DNA of 64,000 nucleotides from Hyphomicrobiales bacterium. Lineage in GTDB: Bacteria > Pseudomonadota > Alphaproteobacteria > Rhizobiales > Rhizobiaceae. This document shows positions 34,294 through 45,842 of the stretch, piece by piece. The notes beneath the pieces were generated by a model. It was not told the origin of the DNA. It ran no database searches and was given only the letters and a program-made list of their open reading frames with translations. Location of the stretch: contig UBMP01000001.1 of the NCBI GenBank assembly GCA_900466575.1, forward strand, positions 1-64,000, in the 5' to 3' direction. Numbering within the stretch: position 1 is the stretch's first letter; every line of letters starts with the position of its first letter. The position numbers were made by a program, and so were the translations under genes.

Positions 34294-36461
34294 CCCGGCT
34301 CTCCCTTGTCCACGCCTTCGACATGCTTGGGATAAGTGAAGGCGAAGACGCTTCCCCTTTCCCCCGCACGCGCGACGGAAAGACTCATTCCCAGAACGTC
34401 GATATGCTTGCGCACAATGGCCAGCCCCATACCGCTGCCCTCCACGCGATCACGCGGACGCAACGTCTGGAACATTGTGAATATCTGCTCGCGATATTCT
34501 TCGGGAATACCCGGCCCGTCGTCAATCACGGAGATCAGGTATGCCGTTCCCTGGTCTTCGGCCTTGACAACGATTTCGCCCTTCTCTCGGTCATGATGCT
34601 TCAGAGCATTCCCAATCAGGTTGATCAGTATCTGCTGCAGCGGCATGCGCATCGCCGAGATCGCCAGGAAAGACGGATCGAACGTCACGTTGAAATCTTC
34701 GCGATGCGGGACCAGCGCCATCACCTCGTCGCGAAGCTGCTCGCCCGTCAGGACCTCGCGCCACTGCTCGTTCGTCTTGCGGCCGATGCGGGAATATTCG
34801 AGGAGATCGTCGAGCAGCCGGTCCATGCGACGCACACGGCTGCGCAGAAGGGTGAGGTTCTCGCGGCTGTCTGCATCGAGCTTGTCCGCAAGATCCTCCT
34901 CAAGCCAGGTTGATGCGTTGTCGATGACCCGCAGCGGCGCCTTCAGATCGTGCGAGGCCACGAAGGCGAATTCGTCCAGCTCACGATTGGAGCGCGCCAG
35001 CGCCTCGATCAGCCGCTCGCGCTCCGCCTCCGCAGCCCTGCGTGCCGAGATGTCGCGGACGTTTCCGGTGAATATCCGCTGACCGTTGATGACTGTTTCA
35101 CTGACCGATAGCTCAGCCGGGAAAAGCGATCCGTCACGTCTGCGGGCGGTGACCTCCTGCATCCGACCGATAATCTTGCGGACACCTGTCGCCTTGTAGC
35201 TCGCGAGATAGACATGATGAGCACCAGACTTCTCCTCGCCCATCAGGCTGTCGATGCTCCGGCCTATCAATTCGCCGGGCTTGTATTGGAAGACGCGCTC
35301 TACGGCCGGATTGTCAGACAGGATGCGCCCATCCTCGTCAATGGAGATAATGGCGTCGAGGGCGCTGTCGATGACCGCCCGTGAACGGCCGGCCACGTCG
35401 ACCACGTAGTCGGCAAAGCGGCGCGATGCGAGAAGCGAGACAACAATAACCCCGAACAGGATCGCGGCACCGATGACCAGCGTCTCCCGCCGCGTTTCCC
35501 AGACCAGCGCCAGCAACCGTCTTTCCGGCTCCCGCAGCGCCACGCCGATGAAGTCATAAGGCCTCTGCGCATTGAAATAGCGGCGCACGAGATAGGAAAT
35601 GGCACCATCCTGCCGTGCTGCGACCTCGTTTCGTCCCGGCCCCATCTGCCTTGGATCGATCAAACTGCTCGGGCTGTCCTGATCACGCCGGAGGAATCGC
35701 ACGGTTTCCTCGCCCGCCGACCGCTCCAGCCTGTCACCATCGCTGTTGAAGAGAAGGATGTCGCGCCGAGATGGAGCATCGCGAAGCACGCCGGTCATCA
35801 TCTTTATGTAGTCGAGATCGATGATCGCGAAACCGATCACCTTTCCCGCCGCATCCGGAACGGGATAGGCCACATGCCACACGGCGAGATCCCCGCGCCC
35901 GGCGTCTTCCGTTTTTCCCGATATCTCGACATGAGAATGGTAGATTGTCCCCACAAGCGTGCCGGACGCCGCTTCGCGGAAAAACGGCTCACCTGCGACA
36001 GAAGCGAGTTCCTGAGCCGGCACGACCCTGATTCCATGCTCTGTCTGGATCACCCGGACAACTTCCCGGCCGTCGAGCGCCACGACCCGAATCTGCAGAT
36101 ATTCCGAGCGCCGCGCGAGAATGCGACCATAGACGATCTCGGGCGCGGACTGAAAACGGGGATTGCCGGGGTCTTGAATGAGCGCTGCCGCAAGAGGCAC
36201 TTCAGCCGCAAAGGCCGCCTCGCGCTCAACCGTGCTGTTGGCAAACTCGACGCGCTGCGCAAGGAGACGGGTTTCGGAGGCGAGACGCTCCATGGCCATG
36301 GTGATCACGAGTTCGGCCGCGCGCCGGTCGTAGAAAAACGCAACCACCGAAACCGCGACAAACGCAATGCCGACAGACAGGATCATGATCCTGGTCTGCA
36401 GCGAACGCGATACTTTCAAAGCGCGACTTGGCAAAGCCACCGCCCCCACGGCATGACACAA
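34290..36461 (-). CDS. Membrane sensor histidine kinase with Cache-like and PAS domains
   Basis: The 723-residue kinase has an N-terminal membrane helix (about residues 26-43), a large periplasmic double-Cache-like region (45-325), a second membrane helix (about 327-347), a PAS domain (about 360-475), then the dimerisation histidine near residue 504 (FAFVASHDLKAPLRVID) and a HATPase domain with DDGPGIP and GSGMGLAIVRKHI. This architecture is like bacteriophytochrome-type kinases paired with Rcp1. The first possible start is TTG; GTG codons at 36449 or 36440 are alternatives. It heads the phosphorelay operon. Confidence 0.9.
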   Translation of the reverse strand: MCHAVGAVALPSRALKVSRSLQTRIMILSVGIAFVAVSVVAFFYDRRAAELVITMAMERLASETRLLAQRVEFANSTVEREAAFAAEVPLAAALIQDPGNPRFQSAPEIVYGRILARRSEYLQIRVVALDGREVVRVIQTEHGIRVVPAQELASVAGEPFFREAASGTLVGTIYHSHVEISGKTEDAGRGDLAVWHVAYPVPDAAGKVIGFAIIDLDYIKMMTGVLRDAPSRRDILLFNSDGDRLERSAGEETVRFLRRDQDSPSSLIDPRQMGPGRNEVAARQDGAISYLVRRYFNAQRPYDFIGVALREPERRLLALVWETRRETLVIGAAILFGVIVVSLLASRRFADYVVDVAGRSRAVIDSALDAIISIDEDGRILSDNPAVERVFQYKPGELIGRSIDSLMGEEKSGAHHVYLASYKATGVRKIIGRMQEVTARRRDGSLFPAELSVSETVINGQRIFTGNVRDISARRAAEAERERLIEALARSNRELDEFAFVASHDLKAPLRVIDNASTWLEEDLADKLDADSRENLTLLRSRVRRMDRLLDDLLEYSRIGRKTNEQWREVLTGEQLRDEVMALVPHREDFNVTFDPSFLAISAMRMPLQQILINLIGNALKHHDREKGEIVVKAEDQGTAYLISVIDDGPGIPEEYREQIFTMFQTLRPRDRVEGSGMGLAIVRKHIDVLGMSLSVARAGERGSVFAFTYPKHVEGVDKGEPG

Positions 36462-36581
36462 CGGCGACTAGTGTTAGTCGAGCACCGACGCGCTGGATAT
36501 CGCGCATTCTAGGGGCTGGATTTCCCGCCTTTGTTCAATTCCGGGCACGCGGCCCTGAACGGTCCGATAGCGTCCCCGCCA

Positions 36582-38750
<2,169 letters not shown>

Positions 38751-38753
38751 TCA

Positions 38754-38800
38754 AGCATGTCGCGCAAAAGTGAGCAGCGGTTTTGCGATTACGACATGCT
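38754..38800. repeat. Rhizobial palindromic element upstream of ligA
   Basis: AGCATGTCG (38754-38762) pairs with CGACATGCT (38792-38800) and CGCAAAA (38763-38769) with TTTTGCG (38781-38787). This two-step hairpin belongs to a repeat type common between rhizobial genes. It lies between the ligA start and the following nuclease gene's stop. Confidence 0.65.
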
Positions 38801-38872
38801 GAAGATAAAGAATTGCTGACTTGTCTTAGCCATTTCCTGACGAATGAAAAGATGGCCTTGGCCTCTATCCCG

Positions 38873-39697
38873 TCACGTCGTGGCAGCATCGAGATCCACC
38901 ACTGCCGCCAGCGGCAGGTGATCCGATGCGAGCCGCGCCAAAGGCGTGTCATGCACCGCGATATCGGCGATCATGCCCCGGCGATTTCCGATGATCCGGT
39001 CCAGCGAGAGGACCGGCATCTGCGCCGGAAAGCTCGGCAGCGCCGGCGGCAAAGGTCCGACCACCGCCTCGAAATGCTTGAGTGCCGAGCGCCTGCCAAG
39101 ACGCCATTCGTTGAAATCGCCCATCAGCAGCGTCGGACAGTCCCCGCGCCTGGACATGAGATCAAGCAGGAATTCGGCCTGCTGCTGGCGCGAGCGGCGA
39201 AGAAGGCCGAGATGAGCCGCGATGATGCGCAGGTTCCCGCCATTGTCCAGCTCCAGTTCCGCTACCAGCGCGCCGCGGGGCTCCAGCCCCGGCAGCGCCA
39301 CCTCATGCACATCCTTGAGCGCCCCCTTGCGTACGAGAATAACGTTGCCGCGCCAGCCATGCGATTTGGAGACCGTCTTCATAGGCACCGCGACAAGCCC
39401 GGTCTCAAGCCGCAGACGCGTGAGGTCGAGCAGCCCGACACGTTCGCCGAAGCGCATGTCCGCCTCCTGCAGCGCCATGACATCAGGTCTTATTTCGCGG
39501 ATGACATCCATCACCCGCCCCGGATCGAACTTCCCGTCCGTGCCCACGCATTTGTGAACATTGTAGGAGGCGACGACAAGTTTGTCGTCAGCCTCGCCAA
39601 ATGCGTTGCGCACCGAAGCCTCCGTCCGCTTGCGCCGGATCGAGGAGACCAGCGCTTCGGCAAGATTTCTGTGAGATTTCATGAAGGGATCGCGCAT
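38873..39697 (-). CDS. Endonuclease/exonuclease/phosphatase-family protein
   Basis: The 274-residue protein shows the EEP fold: ASYNVHKCVG (Asn), DVMALQEADM (Glu), AAHLGLLRRSRQQQ (His), LMGDFNEW (Asp/Asn) and LASDHLPLAA (Asp-His). Substrates in this family range from DNA to phospholipids and inositol phosphates. It starts six bases after the cardiolipin synthase stop, so lipid metabolism is a possible context. ATG 39682 is an alternative start. Confidence 0.88.
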   Translation of the reverse strand: MRDPFMKSHRNLAEALVSSIRRKRTEASVRNAFGEADDKLVVASYNVHKCVGTDGKFDPGRVMDVIREIRPDVMALQEADMRFGERVGLLDLTRLRLETGLVAVPMKTVSKSHGWRGNVILVRKGALKDVHEVALPGLEPRGALVAELELDNGGNLRIIAAHLGLLRRSRQQQAEFLLDLMSRRGDCPTLLMGDFNEWRLGRRSALKHFEAVVGPLPPALPSFPAQMPVLSLDRIIGNRRGMIADIAVHDTPLARLASDHLPLAAVVDLDAATT

Positions 39698-39703
39698 GGG
39701 CCA

Positions 39704-41146
39704 CTATAGATAAGGTGATGCAAGCCAGAAGATACGGTCGAGAAGCCGGATCGGAAAGGGCCGTCGCCGCAATGTCTCGTGCGTCACTTCGCTTACTCCC
39801 TCCATCGCCTCATCAAACCGCGCGTGAAGGTCGCGCACGAAGGCGCGGTCATGCACCTCCATGTCGATCTCGAAGTTCAGCCTCAGCGAACGCGAGTCGA
39901 GATTGGACGAGCCGATATAGGCCCATTTGTCGTCAACGATCATCAGCTTGGAATGGTTGAACACAGCGCCTGCCTTGAAGATGCGAACGCCGCTGCGAAT
40001 CGTCTCGCCGAACTGCGCCGTCATCGCGCGCGCGACGACGCCCAGATTGTTCTTCGCGGGCACGACGATCTCCACCGCCACGCCACGCAGCGCGGCGGTC
40101 GCAATCGCACCCAGAAGAATACCGTCCGGCAGGAAATATGGTGACATGATGCGAACGGAACGCTCGGCGACCGAAATTGCTCCCATGATGACCTTGTGAT
40201 TGGTCTCCAGATTGGCGTCCGGCCCGGAAACGACGACACGTGCCATCATGGAAGCCTCCTCGGCTGCCTCCGTCGAGGCACGCCAGGCATCACCCTCCAG
40301 CAGTTCACCTGTGTCGAAATGCCAGTCATCAGCCGCAACTGCAAGGAGATCGCCGACAATCGGGCCGGTGACGCGGAAATGCGTGTCCAGCGCCGCCCCC
40401 GGGCCGCTGAAGGCCGCTCGGATATTCATGCCGCCCATGAACCCGACCGTGCCGTCGATCACGGCGATCTTGCGGTGCGTGCGCAGGTTCGCATAAGGCA
40501 AACGCAGACCGACGATGACGTGCCCGTTGAAGTCGGCAACCGGGATCGCCCGCTCGCGCAGATAAGGCACGATGCTGGGCACCGAGTAGCGCGCGCCGAC
40601 CGCATCGATCAGCACCCTGACCTCGACACCGCGCGACACGGCCGCCGCCAGCCGCTCGGCAACCCGCAGGCCCACACGGTCGCGGTCGAAGATATAGGTT
40701 TCGAGAATGACGCTGCGCTCGGCGGTGTCGATGGCGGCGCAGAGCGCATCATAGGTCTCATCCCCGCTCGCCAGGACGGTCACCAGATTGCCGTCTCGAA
40801 GCGGCCCGGCCACCCTGTCGCCCAGGATCTTCAGCGCGCCGAAATGCGGGCCGAAGGCCGTCTCGTAATCACCCTGCGACACCGGCTGCGAGACATGCTT
40901 GCCCCGAAGTCTCTCATTACGCAATGTTCCGCGCGCAATGATCGACTGTCGGCGCATGCGGTTGATACCGGCGACCGCATAGATGACTGTGCCGATTATG
41001 GGAGACAGGAGGATGACGCCGACCCAGCCGACGGCAGAGCGCACATCCCGCTTGCTCATCGTCGCATGAACAGCCGCAACGCCACCCATGACGATGGAAA
41101 GCACGAGCAGAATATGCGGCCAGTAGGTCGTCAGAAGGGCATACAC
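39704..41146 (-). CDS. cls: Cardiolipin synthase (phospholipase D family)
   Basis: The 480-residue protein has two N-terminal membrane helices (HILLVLSIVMGGVAAVHAT, VGWVGVILLSPIIGTVIYAVAG) and two HKD motifs, HRKIAVIDGTVGFMGG and HSKLMIVDDKWAYIGSSNLD. It makes cardiolipin from two phosphatidylglycerols in the inner membrane. The C-terminal RLLDRIFWLASPYL is typical. It is cotranscribed with the EEP gene. Confidence 0.94.
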   Translation of the reverse strand: MYALLTTYWPHILLVLSIVMGGVAAVHATMSKRDVRSAVGWVGVILLSPIIGTVIYAVAGINRMRRQSIIARGTLRNERLRGKHVSQPVSQGDYETAFGPHFGALKILGDRVAGPLRDGNLVTVLASGDETYDALCAAIDTAERSVILETYIFDRDRVGLRVAERLAAAVSRGVEVRVLIDAVGARYSVPSIVPYLRERAIPVADFNGHVIVGLRLPYANLRTHRKIAVIDGTVGFMGGMNIRAAFSGPGAALDTHFRVTGPIVGDLLAVAADDWHFDTGELLEGDAWRASTEAAEEASMMARVVVSGPDANLETNHKVIMGAISVAERSVRIMSPYFLPDGILLGAIATAALRGVAVEIVVPAKNNLGVVARAMTAQFGETIRSGVRIFKAGAVFNHSKLMIVDDKWAYIGSSNLDSRSLRLNFEIDMEVHDRAFVRDLHARFDEAMEGVSEVTHETLRRRPFPIRLLDRIFWLASPYL

Positions 41147-41221
41147 ACGCGAACTCCCCGTGGATGGACGATATCGACGCTCAGCGACGTGAAGCTGACC
41201 GCCGGCTTCAGGGCGGACATG

Positions 41222-41548
41222 TTATCGTGGTAGAGCGAGGTGTAACATAAGCGCCTCTTCGAGACGGCGCATCTCCGTCTCATCCAGAGTGTCGATGCGG
41301 CTCTTCAGTCGCCGCTTGTCAGCTGCCATAATCTGGTCTGACATTGCCTTGCCTGGTCGCCCAGCAAGGGTAAGAAGGCATTCACCGGGATAGACACGGT
41401 CAACTCTGCTGGTAATTGGAACAACAACAACGCGCGCAAGATTGCGATTCGCCGCGTCGTTACTGATGATGATGGCTGGCCTCGTTTTACGGATTTCCGA
41501 TCCGATGGATGGGTCGAACTCTACCCACCAAACCTCACCGCGCTTCAT
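41222..41548 (-). CDS. mazF: MazF/PemK-type toxin
   Basis: The 108-residue protein begins MKRGEVWWVEFDPSIGSEIRKTRPAIIIS, the MazF beta-barrel with the conserved arginine, and has VVVVPITSRV and GKAMSDQIMAADKRRL. MazF proteins cut RNA at short sequences. The start at 41548 overlaps the antitoxin gene by 14 bases. The upstream 20 in-frame residues are rejected. Confidence 0.92.
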   Translation of the reverse strand: MKRGEVWWVEFDPSIGSEIRKTRPAIIISNDAANRNLARVVVVPITSRVDRVYPGECLLTLAGRPGKAMSDQIMAADKRRLKSRIDTLDETEMRRLEEALMLHLALPR

Positions 41549-41765
41549 CAGCCAGTTCCCGGCCAAGCGCCTCCGACCACTCCAACGCTTCAGCCTCACG
41601 GGCCTCATCGGCTGCCATCTGCCGATAGCCTTGTTCTAACGCCTCATCGGTCACATAGGGCCTCACGAGATCTTCGATAAACTGACTCATGCGACGACGT
41701 CCGACGACCCGATAGAGGCCTTCGTAGACTTCCTCGTCTAAAGTGATCGTCATCTTCTTGTGCAT
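41535..41765 (-). CDS. mazE: Antitoxin of the MazF pair
   Basis: The 76-residue protein has an N-terminal ribbon-helix-helix-like DNA-binding part (MTITLDEEVYEGLYRVVGRRRMSQFIEDLVRPYV) and an acidic helical tail that would block MazF. ATG 41765 is used; a GTG at 41774 would overlap the putative operator and an ATG at 41753 is possible. Autoregulation is likely. Confidence 0.8.
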   Translation of the reverse strand: MHKKMTITLDEEVYEGLYRVVGRRRMSQFIEDLVRPYVTDEALEQGYRQMAADEAREAEALEWSEALGRELADEAR

Positions 41766-41776
41766 ATCAGACACCG

Positions 41777-41804
41777 CTATACGTATAACTATACGTACAT
41801 AGTA
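41777..41804 (-). promoter_or_regulatory. Likely operator of the mazEF pair
   Basis: Two direct copies of CTATACGTA (41777-41785 and 41789-41797) 12 bases apart, with TATACGTATA a perfect palindrome and ACTAT...ATAGT arms around the second. AT-rich, immediately upstream of the antitoxin start, as expected for an antitoxin-bound site. Confidence 0.55.
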
Positions 41805-41832
41805 GCATCGAGACCAGGTAGAGTAAACGCAC

Positions 41833-43497
41833 CTACCCGCCCAGCAGGCTCGCCGCTGCCGCCCGCGCTTCGTCGGTCACGGTTGCGCCGGCGAGCATGC
41901 GGGCGATTTCCTCGCGGCGGGCGGCCTCGTCCATCCGGTGGACCCGGGTGGCGATCGTGCCGGCGTCGCCGGTCGGGCCCTTGGAGATAAGGAGATGCGT
42001 GGCCGCGCGGGCAGCGACCTGCGGCGCGTGCGTAACGGACAGAACCTGCACCTTCTCCGAAAGGCGCTTCAGCCGCTGGCCGATGGCGTCGGCAACGGCG
42101 CCACCGACACCGGTGTCGATTTCGTCGAAGACCAGTGTGGGTGCCGAACCGCGGTCCGCGAGCGCGACCTTCAGCGCCAGCAGGAAGCGCGAGAGTTCGC
42201 CGCCCGAGGCGACCTTCATGATGGGGCCGGGCCGCGTGCCAGGGTTGGTCTGGACATGGAACTCGACGAGGTCGATGCCCGAGGACGCCGCATTGGCATC
42301 GTCGCTCGCCACATTGGCAAAGAAGCGCGCGCGTTCGAGCTTCAGCGCCGGCAGTTCCGCCATGACGGCTTCCGCCAGCGCGACCGCTCCGTTATGCCGC
42401 TTATCGGACAGAGCGCGTGCCATCACGAAATAATGCTGCTTCGCCTCGGCAACGGCCGCTTCCAGCTTGCCGAGCTTTTCCTCGCCCGCATCGAGATCGG
42501 CCAGATCGCCAATCATGCGCACGGCCAGCGCCGGAAGATCGGAAACAGGCACGTTATATTTGCGCGACGCAGCGCGCAGCGCAAAAAGCCGCTCCTCAAC
42601 GCGTTCCAGTTCGCGCGGGTCAAACTCCGTCTTGCGCAGCGCCGCCTCAACCGCCATCTGCGCATCCGAAAGCTGGTTCAGAGCGCCATCGAGCAGCGCC
42701 ACCGTGTCTTCCAGAAGACCAGGCACCTCATGGCTCTTGCGCTCCAGACGGCGCAGCATGGAAGCAATTTCCGGCACGGGTGAATGATTGCCGTTGAGGA
42801 AGTCGGACGCCTCGGAAATGTCGCCGGCGATGCGCTCGGATTTCTGCATGGCGGTGCGGCGCTCGGCCAGCACGTCCTCCTCGCCATCCTCGGGCGCCAG
42901 CTTTTCAAGCTCCTCGACGGCGGAACGCAGGAAGTCCGCCTCGCGGGCCGCCGCCTCGACCTTCTGCCGATGGGTCTCGAACGCCTTCTCGGCCTGCTTC
43001 CAGCTGCGCCACGCCTGCCCCACCCGCTCGGCCTCACTCGTGAGCCCGGCAAAGGCATCGAGCAGCACGCGATGCGCATGGATGTCCACCAGCGCGCGGT
43101 CATCATGCTGACCGTGAATTTCGACAAGCAGCGCGCCGGCGTCGCGCATCAGCTGCACACTGACGGGCTGGTCGTTCACATAGGCCTTGGTACGACCATC
43201 GGCTGACTGCTGGCGGCGGAAAATCAGGTCGCCGTCATCGTCTATGCCGTTCTCGCGCAAGAGGAGACGGGCCGGATGCTCCATGCCGACATCGAAGGAG
43301 GCCGTCACCTGCCCCCTCTCCATGCCATGACGCACCAGAGAGCCGTCGCCGCGCCCGCCCAGGGCGAGCGACAGACTGTCGAGCAGAATGGATTTGCCGG
43401 CACCCGTTTCGCCGGTCAAAACCGACAGGCCGGCAGAGAACTCCAAGTCCAGCCGTTCGATCAGAACGATATCGCGGATCGACAACTGGGCAAGCAT
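41833..43497 (-). CDS. recN: DNA repair protein RecN
   Basis: RecN is an SMC-like ATPase in double-strand break repair. The 554-residue protein begins MLAQLSIRDIVLIERLDLEF, has Walker A GETGAGKSILLDSL, long coiled coils in the middle, and the signature SGGELSRFLLALKVAL with Walker B TLVFDEIDTGVGG. It follows bamD by four bases on the same strand and is the last gene of that group. Confidence 0.96.
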   Translation of the reverse strand: MLAQLSIRDIVLIERLDLEFSAGLSVLTGETGAGKSILLDSLSLALGGRGDGSLVRHGMERGQVTASFDVGMEHPARLLLRENGIDDDGDLIFRRQQSADGRTKAYVNDQPVSVQLMRDAGALLVEIHGQHDDRALVDIHAHRVLLDAFAGLTSEAERVGQAWRSWKQAEKAFETHRQKVEAAAREADFLRSAVEELEKLAPEDGEEDVLAERRTAMQKSERIAGDISEASDFLNGNHSPVPEIASMLRRLERKSHEVPGLLEDTVALLDGALNQLSDAQMAVEAALRKTEFDPRELERVEERLFALRAASRKYNVPVSDLPALAVRMIGDLADLDAGEEKLGKLEAAVAEAKQHYFVMARALSDKRHNGAVALAEAVMAELPALKLERARFFANVASDDANAASSGIDLVEFHVQTNPGTRPGPIMKVASGGELSRFLLALKVALADRGSAPTLVFDEIDTGVGGAVADAIGQRLKRLSEKVQVLSVTHAPQVAARAATHLLISKGPTGDAGTIATRVHRMDEAARREEIARMLAGATVTDEARAAAASLLGG

Positions 43498-43501
43498 GGG
43501 A

Positions 43502-44374
43502 TCAGCCTTCGCCGAGCACCAGCTTCTTGGCAGCGCGGGCAATCCAGGAGCCCGAATTCTCGCGCGGTTCCAGACCGCCGGACTTCAGGAGCTTGTAGCT
43601 GTCCGCATACCACTGGCTATCGGGATAGTTCGCGCCGAGTACGGCGGCAGCCGTCTGGGCTTCCGTCGTCACACCCATCGCGTAGTAGCATTCCACGAGA
43701 CGCGCGAGCGCTTCCTGCACCTGATTGGTGCTCTGGTAGGCTTCGACGACGTTACGATAGCGCGATACGGCAGCGATATATTCCTTGCGCTCCTGATAGT
43801 AGCGCCCGACCTGCATCTCCTTACCGGCCAGCTGGTCTTTCGCCATACGAATCTTGGAGCGTGCATCGTCGGCATATTCGGAGGTCGGATAGTTGTCGAC
43901 CACAGCCTGCATCGCCTTGATCGTCTCGGCGGCATAGCGCTGATCCTGCGTTACGTCAGGGATCTTCTTGTAGTAGGCAAGACCCACGAGATACTGGACG
44001 TAAGCCGCATCCTTCGATTCCGGGTAGAGCTTCATGTAGCGACTACCGGCAACGATCGCCTCGTCAAACTGACCGTTGCGGTAGTTGAGGAAAGTGCTCA
44101 TGACGAGCGCCTTGCGGGCTTCTTCCGAGAAAGGGTCCTGCTTGTCGATGGCCGCGAACTTCGCCTTCGCTTCGCCGACATTGCCGGAATTCAGGTTGGC
44201 CAGGCCTTGCGCATAGAGCTTGTCCGCCGGATCCGTATTCGCCTTGATCTTGGTGATGTCGATATCCGGATCGCTGTTGCAAGCGGAAAGACCGGCGCCG
44301 GCCACGGCAAGCGCAACAGACAGCAGGGCGAAGCGTACTTTCTTGTTCAGCGCAGCGGTATTCGCAAATTCCAT
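43502..44374 (-). CDS. bamD: BamD outer-membrane assembly lipoprotein (ComL)
   Basis: BamD is the TPR lipoprotein of the BAM complex that inserts beta-barrel proteins into the outer membrane. The 290-residue protein has a lipobox LSAC at the end of its signal ([17 protein letters not shown]) and TPR-type helices ([30 protein letters not shown]). It follows lpxC after a terminator. The start 44374 gives a proper signal peptide; an upstream in-frame extension is rejected. Confidence 0.93.
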   Translation of the reverse strand: MEFANTAALNKKVRFALLSVALAVAGAGLSACNSDPDIDITKIKANTDPADKLYAQGLANLNSGNVGEAKAKFAAIDKQDPFSEEARKALVMSTFLNYRNGQFDEAIVAGSRYMKLYPESKDAAYVQYLVGLAYYKKIPDVTQDQRYAAETIKAMQAVVDNYPTSEYADDARSKIRMAKDQLAGKEMQVGRYYQERKEYIAAVSRYRNVVEAYQSTNQVQEALARLVECYYAMGVTTEAQTAAAVLGANYPDSQWYADSYKLLKSGGLEPRENSGSWIARAAKKLVLGEG

Positions 44375-44498
44375 CGGAAAAGTCCCATTTGGAGCGGCCA
44401 CGCTAAAATTGCCAGGCCGCCAGTGACGCGTTTCTATCTCCAAACGCATGCCAAGAGCAACGCCATGATCGGCCTTTGCCGCAAATTTGTGGCGTTTC

Positions 44499-44527
44499 TA
44501 ACAAAGAACAGCCCCATAGGGCTGTTC
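44499..44527 (-). terminator. Intrinsic terminator after lpxC
   Basis: On the minus strand GAACAGCCC-TATG-GGGCTGTTC is followed by TTTGTTAG, about 90 bases after the lpxC stop. It separates lpxC from bamD, so bamD-recN likely use a promoter in the 120 bases that follow. Confidence 0.8.
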
Positions 44528-44615
44528 ATCACGCAAGAATTTTTGAGATGAATGTCGCAGGAGGCAAATCTAATCCGTCGCCTCACAAGTTAGCGAGAAG
44601 CGGAACGGGTCGACC

Positions 44616-45572
44616 TCATGCACTCCACGGCGCGAATTCGGGCGCGTTAACCGCGATCATCTCGAAAGCGCGGACGCGCTGACGGCTGACGGGGGCCTCG
44701 ACAACTTCATAAGCCGACGGATCCTGCAGCAGTGCCTTGAGCGCCAGCGCGTTCATCTTGTGACCGCCGCGATAAGAGCGGTAGCAGCCAATGAACTGTG
44801 CGCCGGCCAACGCCAGATCGCCCACTGCGTCGAGGGTTTTGTGACGAACGAACTCGTCGCCCTTGTAGCGCAGGCCTTCCGGGTTCACGACCGTATCGTT
44901 GTCCGAAATCACGACCGAATTCTCAAGCGACGAACCGAGAGCAAGGCCGGCTGCCCAAAGGCGCTCCACGTCGCGCATGAAGCCGAAGGTACGAGCACGC
45001 GAAAGCTCGTTCTTGAAAGACGCGGCGGTGAGTTCACCCTTCCACGACTGCTTGCCGATCAGCGGCGTGGCAAAGTCAATCTCGACCTCGAATCGCGTGC
45101 CGTCATGCGGAACGAATTCGCTCCAGCAATTGCCGGCTTCGATTCGCACAGGCTTGATCACGCGAATGTAACGGCGTTTGACGCCCAGCGTCTGCGTGCC
45201 GGCGAGTTCGATCGCTTCGATGAAAGGAGCCGAGCTGCCGTCCATGACCGGAATTTCGGCGCCCGTCACCTGGATCACGACATTGTCGATGCCCATCGCA
45301 TAGAGAGCAGCCATCAGATGCTCGATCGTCGCAACGGAAGTTGCCGGCGTGAAGCCAAGCATGGTGCAGAGATCAGTATTGCCGACCTGCGACGACACGG
45401 CCTTCAGCTCGGTGACGTCGCCATTCTCATGCATGCGATGGAAAACGATACCGGTGCCGGCCTCGGCGGGAATGAAGGTCACACTGACCTCGGATCCCGA
45501 ATGGACTCCCACGCCTTCCAGCGTAAAAGAGTTTGCAATGGTGGTTTGCAAGCCCAGGAAATCAACGCCCAT
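44616..45572 (-). CDS. lpxC: UDP-3-O-acyl-N-acetylglucosamine deacetylase
   Basis: LpxC is the zinc enzyme that commits the cell to lipid A synthesis. The 318-residue protein has SVATIEHLMAAL (first zinc His), FVRHKTLDAVGDLALAG (second His and Asp) and GGHKMNALALKALL (catalytic His). GGAAGG before ATG 45572 marks the start. It lies behind ftsZ but is separated by a strong terminator. Confidence 0.96.
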   Translation of the reverse strand: MGVDFLGLQTTIANSFTLEGVGVHSGSEVSVTFIPAEAGTGIVFHRMHENGDVTELKAVSSQVGNTDLCTMLGFTPATSVATIEHLMAALYAMGIDNVVIQVTGAEIPVMDGSSAPFIEAIELAGTQTLGVKRRYIRVIKPVRIEAGNCWSEFVPHDGTRFEVEIDFATPLIGKQSWKGELTAASFKNELSRARTFGFMRDVERLWAAGLALGSSLENSVVISDNDTVVNPEGLRYKGDEFVRHKTLDAVGDLALAGAQFIGCYRSYRGGHKMNALALKALLQDPSAYEVVEAPVSRQRVRAFEMIAVNAPEFAPWSA

Positions 45573-45787
45573 CAGAACCTTCCGATCATTACCTGCGGCC
45601 GCAGCCGCCATTACGCATACTCGCCGACACCCGGAGCTTTTGCTTCCTGCCTGCGCGGACTCATCTACATGAACCCTTTGTCATGAAACTAGATAGTCCG
45701 GTCCCCGGAAAAGACCAAATCACTGTTTTTATCGCTTTGTAACGTTTTGAAGCGAAGCCGAGAGCCAAACGTTTACAACGCGTTAAA

Positions 45788-45822
45788 ATGAAAAATGCCC
45801 GGCTGTTTCCAGCCGGGCATTT
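45788..45822 (-). terminator. Strong intrinsic terminator after ftsZ
   Basis: On the minus strand ATGCCCGGCTG-GAAA-CAGCCGGGCAT is followed by TTTTTCATTTT, about 20 bases after the ftsZ stop. It closes the dcw cluster transcript. Confidence 0.92.
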
Positions 45823-45842
45823 ACTAGGGTCTGTGGACAAAC

